A DNA stretch of 30,226 bases from Halovivax sp. (GCA_007119345.1 SKPV01000012.1:1-30226), one strand, 5' to 3'; shown: positions 1-8,783, counted from the stretch's first letter. Numbers and translations are program-made. Notes: generated by a model not told the origin, from the letters alone.

Positions 1-76
1 GGCGACGGGTCCGAGCAACGCTACGGATCCCGCGACGAACGATGGACTTACACCGGCTACGGGCCACGCGTCGAAC

Positions 77-1759
77 ATGGAGGACCGCACGCGAGTCGAG
101 TGGCGCCGCTGGGGATCGGAGGCGTTCGCGGAGGCCGCCGAGGCCGACGTTCCGGTCCTGCTCTCGCTCACCGCCACCTGGTGTCGCCCGTGTCGCGAGA
201 TGGACGCGGAGACCTACGCCGAGCCGCGAATCGCGGCCAACGTGAACGACGACTTCGTGCCGGTCCGCGTCGACGTGGACGAGCGCCCGCGCGTGCGCGA
301 CCGGTACAACATGGGCGGGTTCCCGTCGACCGTCTTCCTGACGCCGGACGGTTCGGTGCTCACCGGGGCCGGTTACCTCGGGCCGGACGGGATGCGACAG
401 GTGCTCGATAGCGTGCGCGAACGCTGGGCTGATCGGGGCGCCGACGCGGGACGGCTACCGCGGGCGCTCTCCGCGGACGAACCGCCGGCCGGCGACCTGA
501 CGGAGGAGGTCGTCGGTCGGATGGCCGCCGCACTGGATGCGGCGTACGACGAGCGGGCCGGCGGCTGGGGCGACGGCCCCAAGTTCCCGCACCCGGCGGC
601 CCTGGAGTTCGCGCTGAAGCGCGACCGGGAGATGGCGTTGCGCTGTTTCGACGCGGTCGGGGCGAACCTCCTCGACGAGTACGAGGGCGGCTTTTACCGG
701 TTCGCCGCGGAACGGGACTGGTCGGGAATCCAGCGAGAGAAGCTGCTCGACTCGAACGCCGCGCTCGTTCGCGCCTTCGCGAACGCCTATCTCCACACGG
801 GTCGCGGCGAGTACAGGGAGCCGGCCGCGCGGTCCGTCGAGTACCTGACGACGACGCTCTGGCTCTCCGAGTCGGCGGCGGACGGCGACGCGGCCGGTGG
901 GGGGATGGGCGAGGGGGTCGGCGCGTTCGCTGGGAGTCAGGCACCCGGAGACCCGGAAACGTACACGCTCGACCCGAGCGATCGGGAGGGTGCGGACGAT
1001 CCCCCGATCGATCGGACGGCGTACGCCGGTGCCAACGCGCTCGCGATCGACGCCCTGCTGACCTACGCCGCGTACACGGACGACGTACGCGCGCGGAGGT
1101 ACGCCGAACGGGCACTCTCGTACGTGCGCGAGTCCCTTCTCGAAGACGGGACGGTCCGTCACTACGACGATCCGGAGAGTGACGCCGTCCCCACCTGTCT
1201 GCTATCCGATCAGGCCCGGGTCCTACGGGCGCTGACGACGGCACGGAGCGTCCTCGGCGTAGACGCCATCGCGGACGCGCGCTCGGTCGCCCGGGAGACG
1301 ATCGACCGACTCGAAGACGGTCGGTCGTTCCTCGACGGCCCGTCGGACGGGGTCGGACTGGTCGAGCGGCCGCTTCGGCCGCTGGAGGGGAACGTCGAAC
1401 TCGCGGACGCGCTGATCGACCTCGCCGTCCTGACCGACGATTCGACCTATCGCGCGGTCGCTCGCGAGGCGCTCGCGGACTTCGCCGGCGCAAGCGATCG
1501 CCTCGGCGTACAGGGTGCGGGATACGCCTCGACGGTCGGTCGACTCCTCGAGGATCCGCTGGTGATCCGCGTCGGCGGGCCCGCGGGCTCGGATATCCAC
1601 CGGGCGGCGTTGCGCGTCGCCGATCACGAGAAAGTCGTCGTTCCGGCGGCCGCCGGCGTCGACGAGACCGAAGCGGTCGTCGAACGCGGCGAGCGGACCA
1701 CCCACCCCGCCGAGACGCCCGCCGAGGTGGCCGAACGCGTGGGAGACGTCCTCGAGTGA
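77..1759 (+). CDS. Thioredoxin-like DUF255 protein with C-terminal alpha-barrel region
   Basis: A 560-residue soluble protein. Residues 1-115 look like the thioredoxin-like DUF255 domain of the YyaL/SPATA20 family: the active-site motif WCRPC (Cys36, Cys39) is intact, followed by the usual 'VPVRVDVDERP' strand and a cis-Pro loop (GGFPSTVFL). Residues about 150-560 are Ala/Leu-rich helices with the 'GGWGDGPKFPHP' motif that starts the six-hairpin-glycosidase-like part of this family. It is shorter than the usual ~700 residues and lacks the standard 'YLRQHADNPVDW' N-terminal motif, so it is a divergent member. A disulfide reductase or chaperone-like role is inferred from CxxC; no substrate can be named. 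The ATG at 77 is the first in frame. Its last codons lie inside a direct repeat shared with the next intergenic region. The family call is good, the function open. Confidence 0.85.
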   Translation: MEDRTRVEWRRWGSEAFAEAAEADVPVLLSLTATWCRPCREMDAETYAEPRIAANVNDDFVPVRVDVDERPRVRDRYNMGGFPSTVFLTPDGSVLTGAGYLGPDGMRQVLDSVRERWADRGADAGRLPRALSADEPPAGDLTEEVVGRMAAALDAAYDERAGGWGDGPKFPHPAALEFALKRDREMALRCFDAVGANLLDEYEGGFYRFAAERDWSGIQREKLLDSNAALVRAFANAYLHTGRGEYREPAARSVEYLTTTLWLSESAADGDAAGGGMGEGVGAFAGSQAPGDPETYTLDPSDREGADDPPIDRTAYAGANALAIDALLTYAAYTDDVRARRYAERALSYVRESLLEDGTVRHYDDPESDAVPTCLLSDQARVLRALTTARSVLGVDAIADARSVARETIDRLEDGRSFLDGPSDGVGLVERPLRPLEGNVELADALIDLAVLTDDSTYRAVAREALADFAGASDRLGVQGAGYASTVGRLLEDPLVIRVGGPAGSDIHRAALRVADHEKVVVPAAAGVDETEAVVERGERTTHPAETPAEVAERVGDVLE

Positions 1760-1821
1760 CGTCCCGCCGGTCGCGGGTGGCGAACGCGTGGGAAACGTCT
1801 TCGAGTGACGTCCCGCCGGTC
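1732..1821. repeat. Tandem duplication of the 3' end of the DUF255 gene
   Basis: Two 41-base copies, 1732-1772 and 1781-1821, lie at a 49-base period and differ at only two positions. The first copy contains the last eight codons and the stop codon of the DUF255 gene plus 13 downstream bases. The second lies wholly in the intergenic region before the TrmB-family gene. It looks like a recent tandem duplication. Confidence 0.9.
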
Positions 1822-1923
1822 CGGGGGACGCGGGTAATCTGGTCACACTCGAACGGAGAGGCGACAGCTGCGAGCCCGCGTGGTCGCCGCTACGTCTCAA
1901 ATTCTTATCAAACTACCGAATCG

Positions 1924-1929
1924 TTTAAG
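1924..1929 (+). promoter_or_regulatory. TATA-like box (TTTAAG) of the TrmB-family gene
   Basis: TTTAAG lies 25-30 bases upstream of the ATG at 1954, in an AT-richer patch of a GC-rich region. This is the spacing expected of a haloarchaeal leaderless promoter. It is the main reason for choosing 1954 over the open frame that extends back to 1756. Confidence 0.6.
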
Positions 1930-1953
1930 GTTCCCGACCGTTTCGTTCGGCGT

Positions 1954-2757
1954 ATGGCGAGTCTCAGGGACCTCGGACTATCCGAGTACGAGGCGCGGGC
2001 CTACCGCGCGCTGCTCGACACGGGGCCCACAACGGCCAAGGAGTTGTCCCGTGCCAGCGACGTGCCGATGGGGCGAATCTACGACGTGCTCAACAGCATC
2101 GAGCAGTACAACCTCGTCCGGAGTCAGACCGCGAGTCGGCCGAAGAAGTACGTCGCGGTCGAACCGTCGACCGCACTCGATCGACTCCTCGACGACAAGC
2201 GCCGAGAGCTGGCGGAGAAGGCGGACCAGTACGAGTCCATCGTCGACGACCTCTCCGACGAGCTGGTGGCCGCCGAACCGGTCGAGGAGAAGTTCTGGAC
2301 GGCGGCGGTCGGTCCGGACGACACGATCGACCTCCTGCTCGAACGGCTCACCGCGGCCGACGACTCGATCGTGATGGTGGCCGCCGACCCATCCCCTCAG
2401 ATGGACATCCGCACGGTCGGCGAGGACGTCCTCGACCACCTCGAGGAGGCCCTCGACAGGGACGTTTCCGTCAACGTCCTCATGACGCGCGATCTCGTCG
2501 ACGCGCTCTCGCCCAACGTCGGCAGACGGTACCGCCGGACGCTGCAGTCCCGCGACGATTTCGACGTCAGAACGTCCGAGGACGTCACCGGATCCTTCAA
2601 CCTGATCGACGGCGTCGAGGTCTGCATCCAGGTGCCGAACCCGCTCTCTTCGGGGGAGACGTTCGGGATGATCGACCTCAAGGATCCCGAATTCGCCTCG
2701 GAGGTCTACGAGGAGTACGTGCCGCGCTGGCGGGAAGCGACGCCGCTCGAGTTTTGA
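1954..2757 (+). CDS. TrmB-family transcriptional regulator
   Basis: A 267-residue protein. Residues 1-75 form the winged-helix domain typical of TrmB regulators (LGLSEYEARAYRALLDTGP, then a recognition region around MGRIYDVLNSIE). Residues about 75-105 are a charged coiled-coil-like helix (DDKRRELAEKADQYESIV), the usual dimerisation linker. The rest (110-267) is a C-terminal effector/sensor-like domain with alternating strands and helices. It shows no long sugar-binding TrmB extension, so the ligand is unknown. The frame stays open upstream to 1756, but that part has no family similarity, and a TTTAAG box sits just before 1954. It does not overlap either neighbour, and nothing here shows which genes it controls. 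Confidence 0.88.
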   Translation: MASLRDLGLSEYEARAYRALLDTGPTTAKELSRASDVPMGRIYDVLNSIEQYNLVRSQTASRPKKYVAVEPSTALDRLLDDKRRELAEKADQYESIVDDLSDELVAAEPVEEKFWTAAVGPDDTIDLLLERLTAADDSIVMVAADPSPQMDIRTVGEDVLDHLEEALDRDVSVNVLMTRDLVDALSPNVGRRYRRTLQSRDDFDVRTSEDVTGSFNLIDGVEVCIQVPNPLSSGETFGMIDLKDPEFASEVYEEYVPRWREATPLEF

Positions 2758-2829
2758 GCTCGCCGGCCGAGCCCGTTCGAAAAGCGAGCTCGCCGGCTGA
2801 GCCCGTTCGAAAAGCGAGTTCGCCGGCCG
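2756..2829. repeat. 30-bp tandem repeat, about 2.5 copies
   Basis: Copies run 2756-2785 and 2786-2815, with a partial third copy at 2816-2829. The full copies differ by one base (ggccgagccc versus ggctgagccc). The first copy starts inside the stop codon of the TrmB-family gene. Each unit contains the near-palindromes GAGCTC and TTCGAA. The array fills most of the 147-base gap between the convergent TrmB-family gene and mptA. Confidence 0.9.
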
Positions 2830-2904
2830 GATTCAGTCTGCGCACCGAGCTCGTTCGCGGGGCCCGATCGCGGCGGCGTCTCGGACGGTCCCGGATCTGC
2901 CGAT

Positions 2905-3837
2905 TCACTCCTCGCCGCGTACTTCGTCGCGTAACGTCCGCACGTCCACGATCCGCTCGGCGTGGGCGTTGTGCTGGTGGATCGACTCGTCGTTCGACTG
3001 CTTCATCGTCACGACCGCGTCGTCCGGGAGGTGATCGAACTCGTCGACGACCCCTTCGGCCATCGCGCGCACGCAATCTTCGACGAACTTGGCGTCGGCG
3101 TGGGAGCGGTAGGTCATGTGATCCTCGTCCGGGCGCTTCGCCAGGTTGTAGATCCGCGCGCTCATCGCGTCGCGGGCGATATCGATCACGTCGTCGAGAT
3201 CGACCTCCGGATCGCCGCCCGCCTCGACGGTGAGCGTCGCGTGGCCGCGCTGGGAGTGACCGGGCTGGGGAACCTCCGCGAGAAACTCGGTGATGGTTTC
3301 CCCGTCGACTCCGAGGTCTTCCAGGGTCTGTTTCGCTCGAGCGACGGACATGCCCTGTGAACACGGACAGACGGTCATACCGTCGACGCGGGCGCCGATC
3401 TCCTCTCGAGTGCCCTCCTCGGTCGCCGTCGCCGACGCGATGATGTCGACGGTGTGCTGGGTCTCCCGGTCCGTCTCCGGCGTTCGTTCCCGTCGCATGT
3501 ACTTGGCCTCCATCGAGACCTCCGCCCGGGAGGTGTAGTCGTGCTTCTGGAGCAACCGTTCGGCCGCGTCGCCGCAGACCTCCTCCGGCCGGTAAGCTTC
3601 TTCACGCGTGGCGTCCTCGAGGATCTCGTCGATGACCTCCATGTTTCGGCTCATGTCGGCTCCCTTTCGCCAGGACGGGAGGTCGACGAAGACGTCGAAC
3701 TCGGCCATCAAGATGATCGGCCGCGCGCCGTCCCTGGCGATCTTCACGAGCTTGTCGACCCCGGTGACGCCCACCTGGCTCAGGCCGACCGTAACGTCGG
3801 GGGCCGACGCCTGTACGTCCGGCAGTTGCTGACTCAT
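2905..3837 (-). CDS. mptA: GTP cyclohydrolase MptA (GTP cyclohydrolase IV)
   Basis: A 310-residue enzyme of the FolE2/MptA (COG1469) family. It makes 7,8-dihydro-D-neopterin 2',3'-cyclic phosphate from GTP, the first step of archaeal (methano)pterin/tetrahydrofolate-type cofactor and possibly queuosine-type biosynthesis. Visible family motifs are DLPSWRKGADMSRNME (53-68), MTVCPCSQGMS (154-164, metal-binding Cys), QPGHSQRGHATL (191-202), NLAKRPDEDHMTY (231-243) and SNDESIHQHNAHAE (281-294). The Cys, His and Glu residues expected to bind the catalytic metal are present. An ATG three codons upstream (3846) is possible, but MSQQLPDVQAS matches haloarchaeal MptA N-termini. It lies 81 bases downstream of the giant regulator on the same strand, probably with its own promoter. 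Confidence 0.95.
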   Translation of the reverse strand: MSQQLPDVQASAPDVTVGLSQVGVTGVDKLVKIARDGARPIILMAEFDVFVDLPSWRKGADMSRNMEVIDEILEDATREEAYRPEEVCGDAAERLLQKHDYTSRAEVSMEAKYMRRERTPETDRETQHTVDIIASATATEEGTREEIGARVDGMTVCPCSQGMSVARAKQTLEDLGVDGETITEFLAEVPQPGHSQRGHATLTVEAGGDPEVDLDDVIDIARDAMSARIYNLAKRPDEDHMTYRSHADAKFVEDCVRAMAEGVVDEFDHLPDDAVVTMKQSNDESIHQHNAHAERIVDVRTLRDEVRGEE

Positions 3838-3918
3838 TGTCGACATACTGCAAGCGCGCGCGATTAGGCCTTTCGAAAGGGGAACCGCCCGCCGCCGACC
3901 GCGACCTCGCGCGGCCCG

Positions 3919-6900
3919 CTACTCGTCGTCCCCGACGACGGACGGTCCGCCCTCGCTCGCCGATCGATCGCGCCCGACGCTTCCTACGCCGATCCGTCCG
4001 CGAACTCGCTCGGCCCACTCGGCGGCGACGTCCGTCTCGCCGAGCTCTTCGCACACGTCGATCAGCTCGCCGGCGACGCGTTCGGACCGGTGGTCGGTCC
4101 CGAGTTCCAGAAACAGTTCCGTGGCGTCGGTGAGAAACGCTCTCGCGGCCTCGTGATCGCCTCGCTCCCGTTCCAACCGCCCCAGGTCGGCCAGCGCCAG
4201 CGCCGCGTCGAACTGCACTCCGAGCGATCGGAGGATCTCGACGCCTCGAACGACGTCCGCCGCACCGTCGGCCGGACGCCCCCGGTCGCGGGCGAGACAG
4301 CCGCGTTCGACGAGGGCACGTCCCTCGAGCCACCTGTCGTCCTCGTCTCGAGCCGTCTCGAGAACGTCCTCGACGGACGCCTCCGCTTCGTCGCGGGCCC
4401 CGCCGCGCCGCTGGGCCCGCGCGAGCCAGACGGTGTACCGAAGCGCCCCCTGTCGAAGTCCGCGTTCGCGGTAGACGTCGATCGCGTCCGCGAAACGGTC
4501 GGCGGCCGCGTCGTACTCGCCGCGTTCGAGCGCGATCTCACCGAGTCTGGCGTTTCCGTTCGCCTCGATCCGTCCGACGACGTCGTGGAGTTCGATCGAT
4601 CGCCGGGCGTACCGCTCCGCCCGATCGAGATCGCCGAGCAACTTCGCCGTCTCGGCTCGCCAGATCAGGAGATCCGCCTCCTTTTCGGGCTGATCGAGTT
4701 CGCTCACGATCGCCTGCGCGTCCGCGAGCCACTCGTCGGCCTCGGACACCGACCCGATCGCCGTCAGTCCGCGGCAGCCGGTCAGGATCGTCCGCACTTC
4801 CAGGCGCCTGTGCTCCGCGTCGGCCGCCAGCTCCCTGGCTCGTCGGGCGAGTTCGATCGACCGCTCGTGCTCGTACCGAAGCGAGTGCAGGTACGATAAC
4901 CGCTCGTACACGCGAGCCTCCCGCCGGGAGCTGCCGAGCTCTCGCGCGTCCTCGAGGGCGCAGCACAACAGCTCCTCGGCGGTTTCGAGTTCTCCTCTGA
5001 ACATCGCGTTCCCGCCGCGGTGGACGAGCAGCCGCTGGGCTTCGGCGGTGGCCTCGGCTTCGCGTGCGACGGCCAGCCCCCGTTCGTCGTACCGATCGGC
5101 CAGTTCGAGGTCGCCCGTCTTCGTCGCCAGGGCACCCAGGAACCGCAACGAACTGGCCACGAGCTCCCTGTCGCCCACCGTTTCCGCCAGTTCGAGCCCC
5201 CGGTGGTAGTGTTCGCGCGCCCCGTCGTAGTCACCTCGATCCGTCAGCACCGATCCCAGCAGCCGGTGCGCGTCGGCTTCGCCGCGGCGGTCACCGATGG
5301 ACCGGTACAGTTCGAGCGCGGCCTGGAGTCGTTCGAAGGCGCGATCTTCGCGGCCGCGCATTTCGGCGACCCGGCCGAGTTCGACGAGGACGGCGGCTTG
5401 CATTCTGGACCAGGACAGCTCGTCGACCGTCTCGAGGCACGCCGACAGATGGTTCGTCGCCGCTTCGGGATCGTCCGCCCGCTTCGCGACGAGGCCCAGC
5501 GTGTACCGGGCTTTGGCCTCGTCCCGGCGACGTCCGACGTCGCTGGCCCGATCGAGCGCCGTCCGGGCCCGCTCGGTCGCCCGCTCGAGTTCGCCCCGAC
5601 CCATCGCGATCCGCGCCCGACCGAGTAGACTGTCGACCCGAAATCCGACGAGCGTGGCCCTCGACGGCGCGTCCGCATCCGAGAGCTCCTCGACCAGCGT
5701 TTTGAGCAACTCGAACTCCGATTCTGCGTCCTCGAGCGAACCCGAGGAGAGGTGCATCTCTCCCCGCCAGGCGATACACTGCAACTCGGTTTCCGTCGAA
5801 CAGGCGTCGGGGATCGCGATGTGGGATCCCTCCGTGGTTCCGTACAGCGGGGGGAGTCGCCGATAGGTTCGCCCGGCGTCGAAGACGCGGACGGTCGTCT
5901 CGTCGGCCCACCGAAACGCGTTCTCGCGGAGGGACTCGTGGACGGCCGACGGTTCGACGTGATCGAAGACGCGTTCGCGACGCTCCGGCTCGTCCGCTAA
6001 CGAGAGCAGCGCGGAGACGCACCGCCCGAAGCGCCGTTCCGCGGCCGCCGATCCGGCGTCCTCGAGGAACCGCTCGAGGTACCGCGCGGACCACGTCTCG
6101 TGAACGGCGTCGTAGCGAGATCCGTCGGCGCCCGCGAAGAGGACGCTCCCTTCGAGCCGTTCGAGCGCCTCGCGAACGTCGGCCGCGCCGTCGGCGTCGG
6201 AGCCCCGATCGACGCCGACGGCGTACACGTAGGCCGGATAGACGCCGAGACCGGCGACGTTCAACAGGTTCACGAGCACGCCCACGTCGACCGCACGGTC
6301 GCCGAGGGACGCCAGCTCCGCTCGCACTCGGTCGACCGAGGCGTCCAGAACGCTGGCGCCGTCGTCCTGGAACTCCCCGATCGGATCGGCGTGTAAGGAG
6401 AGCCGGTGACAGATCGTCAGCATCGTCCCGGCCGGTGCGACGTCGTCCGCTCCGGAGCGGATGGACGCGAACAGATCGTCGGGGGCGACCGGTACCGATT
6501 CGCCGGTCAGCGTCTCCAGGTGTTCGACGAGTCGCTCGCAGATTCGCCCGTCGACCGGCGGGATCGTCACCGTCTCCACCGCCTCGTGACGGACGGCTTC
6601 GAGCCGGGGATCGTCGGGGAAGCCGTCCGGGTCGCCCCACTCGGTGCTGCGGGCGTCGAGCAAAAACGAGACGTCGTCGCGTCCGGCGAACGCGTCGATC
6701 GCCCGGAACACGTCGTTGGCGGCCGGACGGACCGCGTCCTCGAGGACCACGAGCGTCGGCCCGGCGGATCGTTCGAGCACTCGCTCGAGGAGCGCGACGG
6801 CTTCGAACGGGCGCCCGACGCCGCTCTCTCGGTAGTAGACCGTCCCGCCGGTCCGATTTCGCCACTCACAGGCCACCTGCTTGCAGACGGTACTCTTGCC

Positions 6901-8046
6901 CGATCCTGGCGGCCCGACGATCGCGACGTTCCCGGCCTCGGACAACCGGTTTCGGAGGTGTTCGGTTAGCTGGATGTGGCCGTCGTCGTTTTCGAGCGGA
7001 ACGGTTCGGTGGATGGCGTACCCCTCGGCGACTTCCGCGAGTCCGAGTCCCGCGCGCCAGCCGGTAACGGGATCGAGCGATTCGCGACTGTCGAAGTAGT
7101 CCTCGTCGAGTTGTGAGAAGCCCTGGGACCGGAGCGTGACCGGGAGCCTGTCGTCCCAAAGGAAGGATAGCTCGTCCCGTGCGCGTTCGTTTCGAAGCGT
7201 CGCGGTACCGTCGCGGCCGTTCCGGCGGACTGTCTCGAACCGCTCGATCGCCCACTCGATCGCCTCATCCGCACCGGATGCGACGAACCCGGCCAGCTCA
7301 CCGCCCTCGAACGCGACGAGTATCGCACACGTCGGCGTCTCCGCTCGTTCGGAACGCCGAACGGTCGAGGTGCCGGCTGACCCCCCGTCGTCTATTCGCT
7401 CGGGCTCCTCCTCGTGGTTCCGGGACGGTATCAAGAGGCCGTATCCCGGAACGGCTGCGCCGGTCACGCTGACGGCGTCGATGTCGGCGAGCTCGGCGGA
7501 CAGTTCCGGAAACTCTTCACTGATGGCTGACAGGACGTCGGGCTCGCCCACCAGGTCGACGCGGATCCCGTCCCTGCTGGTTCGTTTGTGCCAGGTCCGC
7601 AGATGACGCGCGTCGACGGTCTCCGGAAGGAGGAGCCGATACCGGTTCGCTCGCCGGAGTTCGTCGGCGACGGTCTCGACCAGGCGCGTCTTCGCGTCCT
7701 CGGTGACCACCGTGGCTTCATCGAGGAGCGCGGACGGGACCGATTCGTCGTCGGAAATGGCGTCGAGAACGGGTGAGGCCTCGAGGATCTGTCGCTGATG
7801 GTCGACGAATCGCCGATATCGCTCGGCGGCAAGCCGCCCGGACTGGGTCCGGACCCACCCCCCGGGACCGCGCTCGACGAACCCGGCTTCCTCGAGGGCG
7901 CCGATCGCGCGGTCGACCGTCGATCGCGAGTGATCGAGTCGGTCCTCGAGGTCCGGTTTGTGAAGCGGTCCGTCCGCCAGACACTCGAGGAAGTCGATCC
8001 GCTTGACGACGACTTCCACCTCGTCGGGCGGGTCCGGCACGTCCAT
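3919..8046 (-). CDS. Giant HTH / FilR1-like sensor / STAND ATPase / TPR regulator
   Basis: A 1375-residue protein. Residues about 10-75 are a winged helix (LADGPLHKPDLEDRLDHSRS, then a wing around GGWVRTQSGRL). Residues 105-275 resemble the FilR1 middle domain of archaeal regulators: LLLPETVDARHL, a ~35-residue acidic/Ser linker at 210-240, then ILVAFEGGELAGFVASGADE. Residues 340-660 are a P-loop ATPase with Walker A GPPGSGKST (378-386), Walker B TLVVLED (431-437), an Arg-containing strand FLLDARSTEW (461-470), and a helical region ending in YDAVHETWSARYLERFLED, typical of STAND NTPases. Residues about 750-1350 are TPR-like repeats with a clear 40-residue period (G at 851, 891, 931, 971; later 1169, 1249, 1289). 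The order is MalT/LAL-like but with the HTH at the N-terminus. I infer a ligand- or protein-triggered switch. It is divergent from the small gene at 8189. The target is unknown. Confidence 0.85.
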   Translation of the reverse strand: MDVPDPPDEVEVVVKRIDFLECLADGPLHKPDLEDRLDHSRSTVDRAIGALEEAGFVERGPGGWVRTQSGRLAAERYRRFVDHQRQILEASPVLDAISDDESVPSALLDEATVVTEDAKTRLVETVADELRRANRYRLLLPETVDARHLRTWHKRTSRDGIRVDLVGEPDVLSAISEEFPELSAELADIDAVSVTGAAVPGYGLLIPSRNHEEEPERIDDGGSAGTSTVRRSERAETPTCAILVAFEGGELAGFVASGADEAIEWAIERFETVRRNGRDGTATLRNERARDELSFLWDDRLPVTLRSQGFSQLDEDYFDSRESLDPVTGWRAGLGLAEVAEGYAIHRTVPLENDDGHIQLTEHLRNRLSEAGNVAIVGPPGSGKSTVCKQVACEWRNRTGGTVYYRESGVGRPFEAVALLERVLERSAGPTLVVLEDAVRPAANDVFRAIDAFAGRDDVSFLLDARSTEWGDPDGFPDDPRLEAVRHEAVETVTIPPVDGRICERLVEHLETLTGESVPVAPDDLFASIRSGADDVAPAGTMLTICHRLSLHADPIGEFQDDGASVLDASVDRVRAELASLGDRAVDVGVLVNLLNVAGLGVYPAYVYAVGVDRGSDADGAADVREALERLEGSVLFAGADGSRYDAVHETWSARYLERFLEDAGSAAAERRFGRCVSALLSLADEPERRERVFDHVEPSAVHESLRENAFRWADETTVRVFDAGRTYRRLPPLYGTTEGSHIAIPDACSTETELQCIAWRGEMHLSSGSLEDAESEFELLKTLVEELSDADAPSRATLVGFRVDSLLGRARIAMGRGELERATERARTALDRASDVGRRRDEAKARYTLGLVAKRADDPEAATNHLSACLETVDELSWSRMQAAVLVELGRVAEMRGREDRAFERLQAALELYRSIGDRRGEADAHRLLGSVLTDRGDYDGAREHYHRGLELAETVGDRELVASSLRFLGALATKTGDLELADRYDERGLAVAREAEATAEAQRLLVHRGGNAMFRGELETAEELLCCALEDARELGSSRREARVYERLSYLHSLRYEHERSIELARRARELAADAEHRRLEVRTILTGCRGLTAIGSVSEADEWLADAQAIVSELDQPEKEADLLIWRAETAKLLGDLDRAERYARRSIELHDVVGRIEANGNARLGEIALERGEYDAAADRFADAIDVYRERGLRQGALRYTVWLARAQRRGGARDEAEASVEDVLETARDEDDRWLEGRALVERGCLARDRGRPADGAADVVRGVEILRSLGVQFDAALALADLGRLERERGDHEAARAFLTDATELFLELGTDHRSERVAGELIDVCEELGETDVAAEWAERVRGRIGVGSVGRDRSASEGGPSVVGDDE

Positions 8047-8090
8047 ACCGACTGACGGCGTTCAACCCATTTTTACTTCACGGTCTGCCA

Positions 8091-8134
8091 CCCACATTGA
8101 TACTATTAGTATGGTGGATAGTTTCTTCACCACC
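8091..8134. promoter_or_regulatory. Palindromic operator-like sites in the divergent promoter region
   Basis: Between the giant regulator (starts 8046, -) and the small gene (starts 8189, +) lies ATACTATTAGTAT at 8100-8112, a perfect 6-bp inverted repeat around a central T. Next to it is a second inverted repeat, GGTGG (8113-8117) and CCACC (8130-8134). The first site is 54-66 bases upstream of the regulator's start codon, in an otherwise unusually AT-rich stretch, so it may be an autoregulatory operator. Confidence 0.45.
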
Positions 8135-8188
8135 TGAGGGAGGTCGTCAGACGGTGAGATAACGGGTATCCGGTCTCTCGAACCGAGT

Positions 8189-8614
8189 ATGACGCTCCGC
8201 TCATTCCCGGCGCGCGGTTCGTACGTCGAGACGTCGGCCGAGGACGATATGATCGCCGGATTTCTTCGCACGTACGGCGATCGAGACGAAACCGTCGAGC
8301 TTCGCGTTGGGCCGCGCGAGCTCGAACGGACGTGGGCCGCGGTGGCCGCCCTGGCCGGCGACCGGTCGACGAGTCACGAGATCGCCGTCGAGGCCGGTCA
8401 CCTCGAGGTCGACCTCGCCCGGTCGCTGGGCCACGTCGACTCCTCCCCGCTCGAGTTCGAGCCAGCGGACCTGGTGCTGATGGCGTTCGCACACCTCGTC
8501 GCCGCTGGCACCGAGGGGGGGTCGCTCCAGCATCGACGACAGTTCGCTCGGTATCTCCGGACGCTCCGCGAATACGCACCCGAGTCTCGCACAGAGACCG
8601 ACGCCGGTCCCTGA
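8189..8614 (+). CDS. Small hypothetical protein, divergent from the giant regulator
   Basis: A 141-residue acidic protein that I do not recognise. It has no signal peptide, membrane segment or Cys. A strand-rich N-terminal part (MTLRSFPARGSYVETSAEDD, then ETVELRVGPRELE) is followed by two or three amphipathic helices (TWAAVAALAGDRSTS; EPADLVLMAFAHLVAAG). The third-position G/C bias and acidic composition match neighbouring genes, and the ATG at 8189 follows 142 bases of shared promoter region, so it is probably real. Its position next to a large regulator suggests it may be a target or partner, but that rests only on gene order. Confidence 0.7.
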   Translation: MTLRSFPARGSYVETSAEDDMIAGFLRTYGDRDETVELRVGPRELERTWAAVAALAGDRSTSHEIAVEAGHLEVDLARSLGHVDSSPLEFEPADLVLMAFAHLVAAGTEGGSLQHRRQFARYLRTLREYAPESRTETDAGP

Positions 8615-8783
8615 CCGGTCGCCGCCAGTTCCGAAGCGACGAGCGGGATCGGATTCGTGAGTCCACGCTGACGCCCTGGCTCGTCGGCGACGCTGGCTGC
8701 CTGGCCGCCGACCGAACGGGGATCCGGTTCGTCGATCCGATCCGAATATCCACGCGTCGCGACGTCGACACCCCGGGCCCGGC

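Noticed and set aside
1756..1953. N-terminal extension of the TrmB-family protein
   Set aside because: It covers the duplicated repeat and the TATA box; the conserved HTH begins at the ATG at 1954.
3919..8046. The giant regulator as a proven anti-phage STAND (Avs-type) system
   Set aside because: There is no effector domain such as a nuclease, TIR or protease, the protein has a DNA-binding N-terminus, and no defence genes lie around it; kept only as a possibility.
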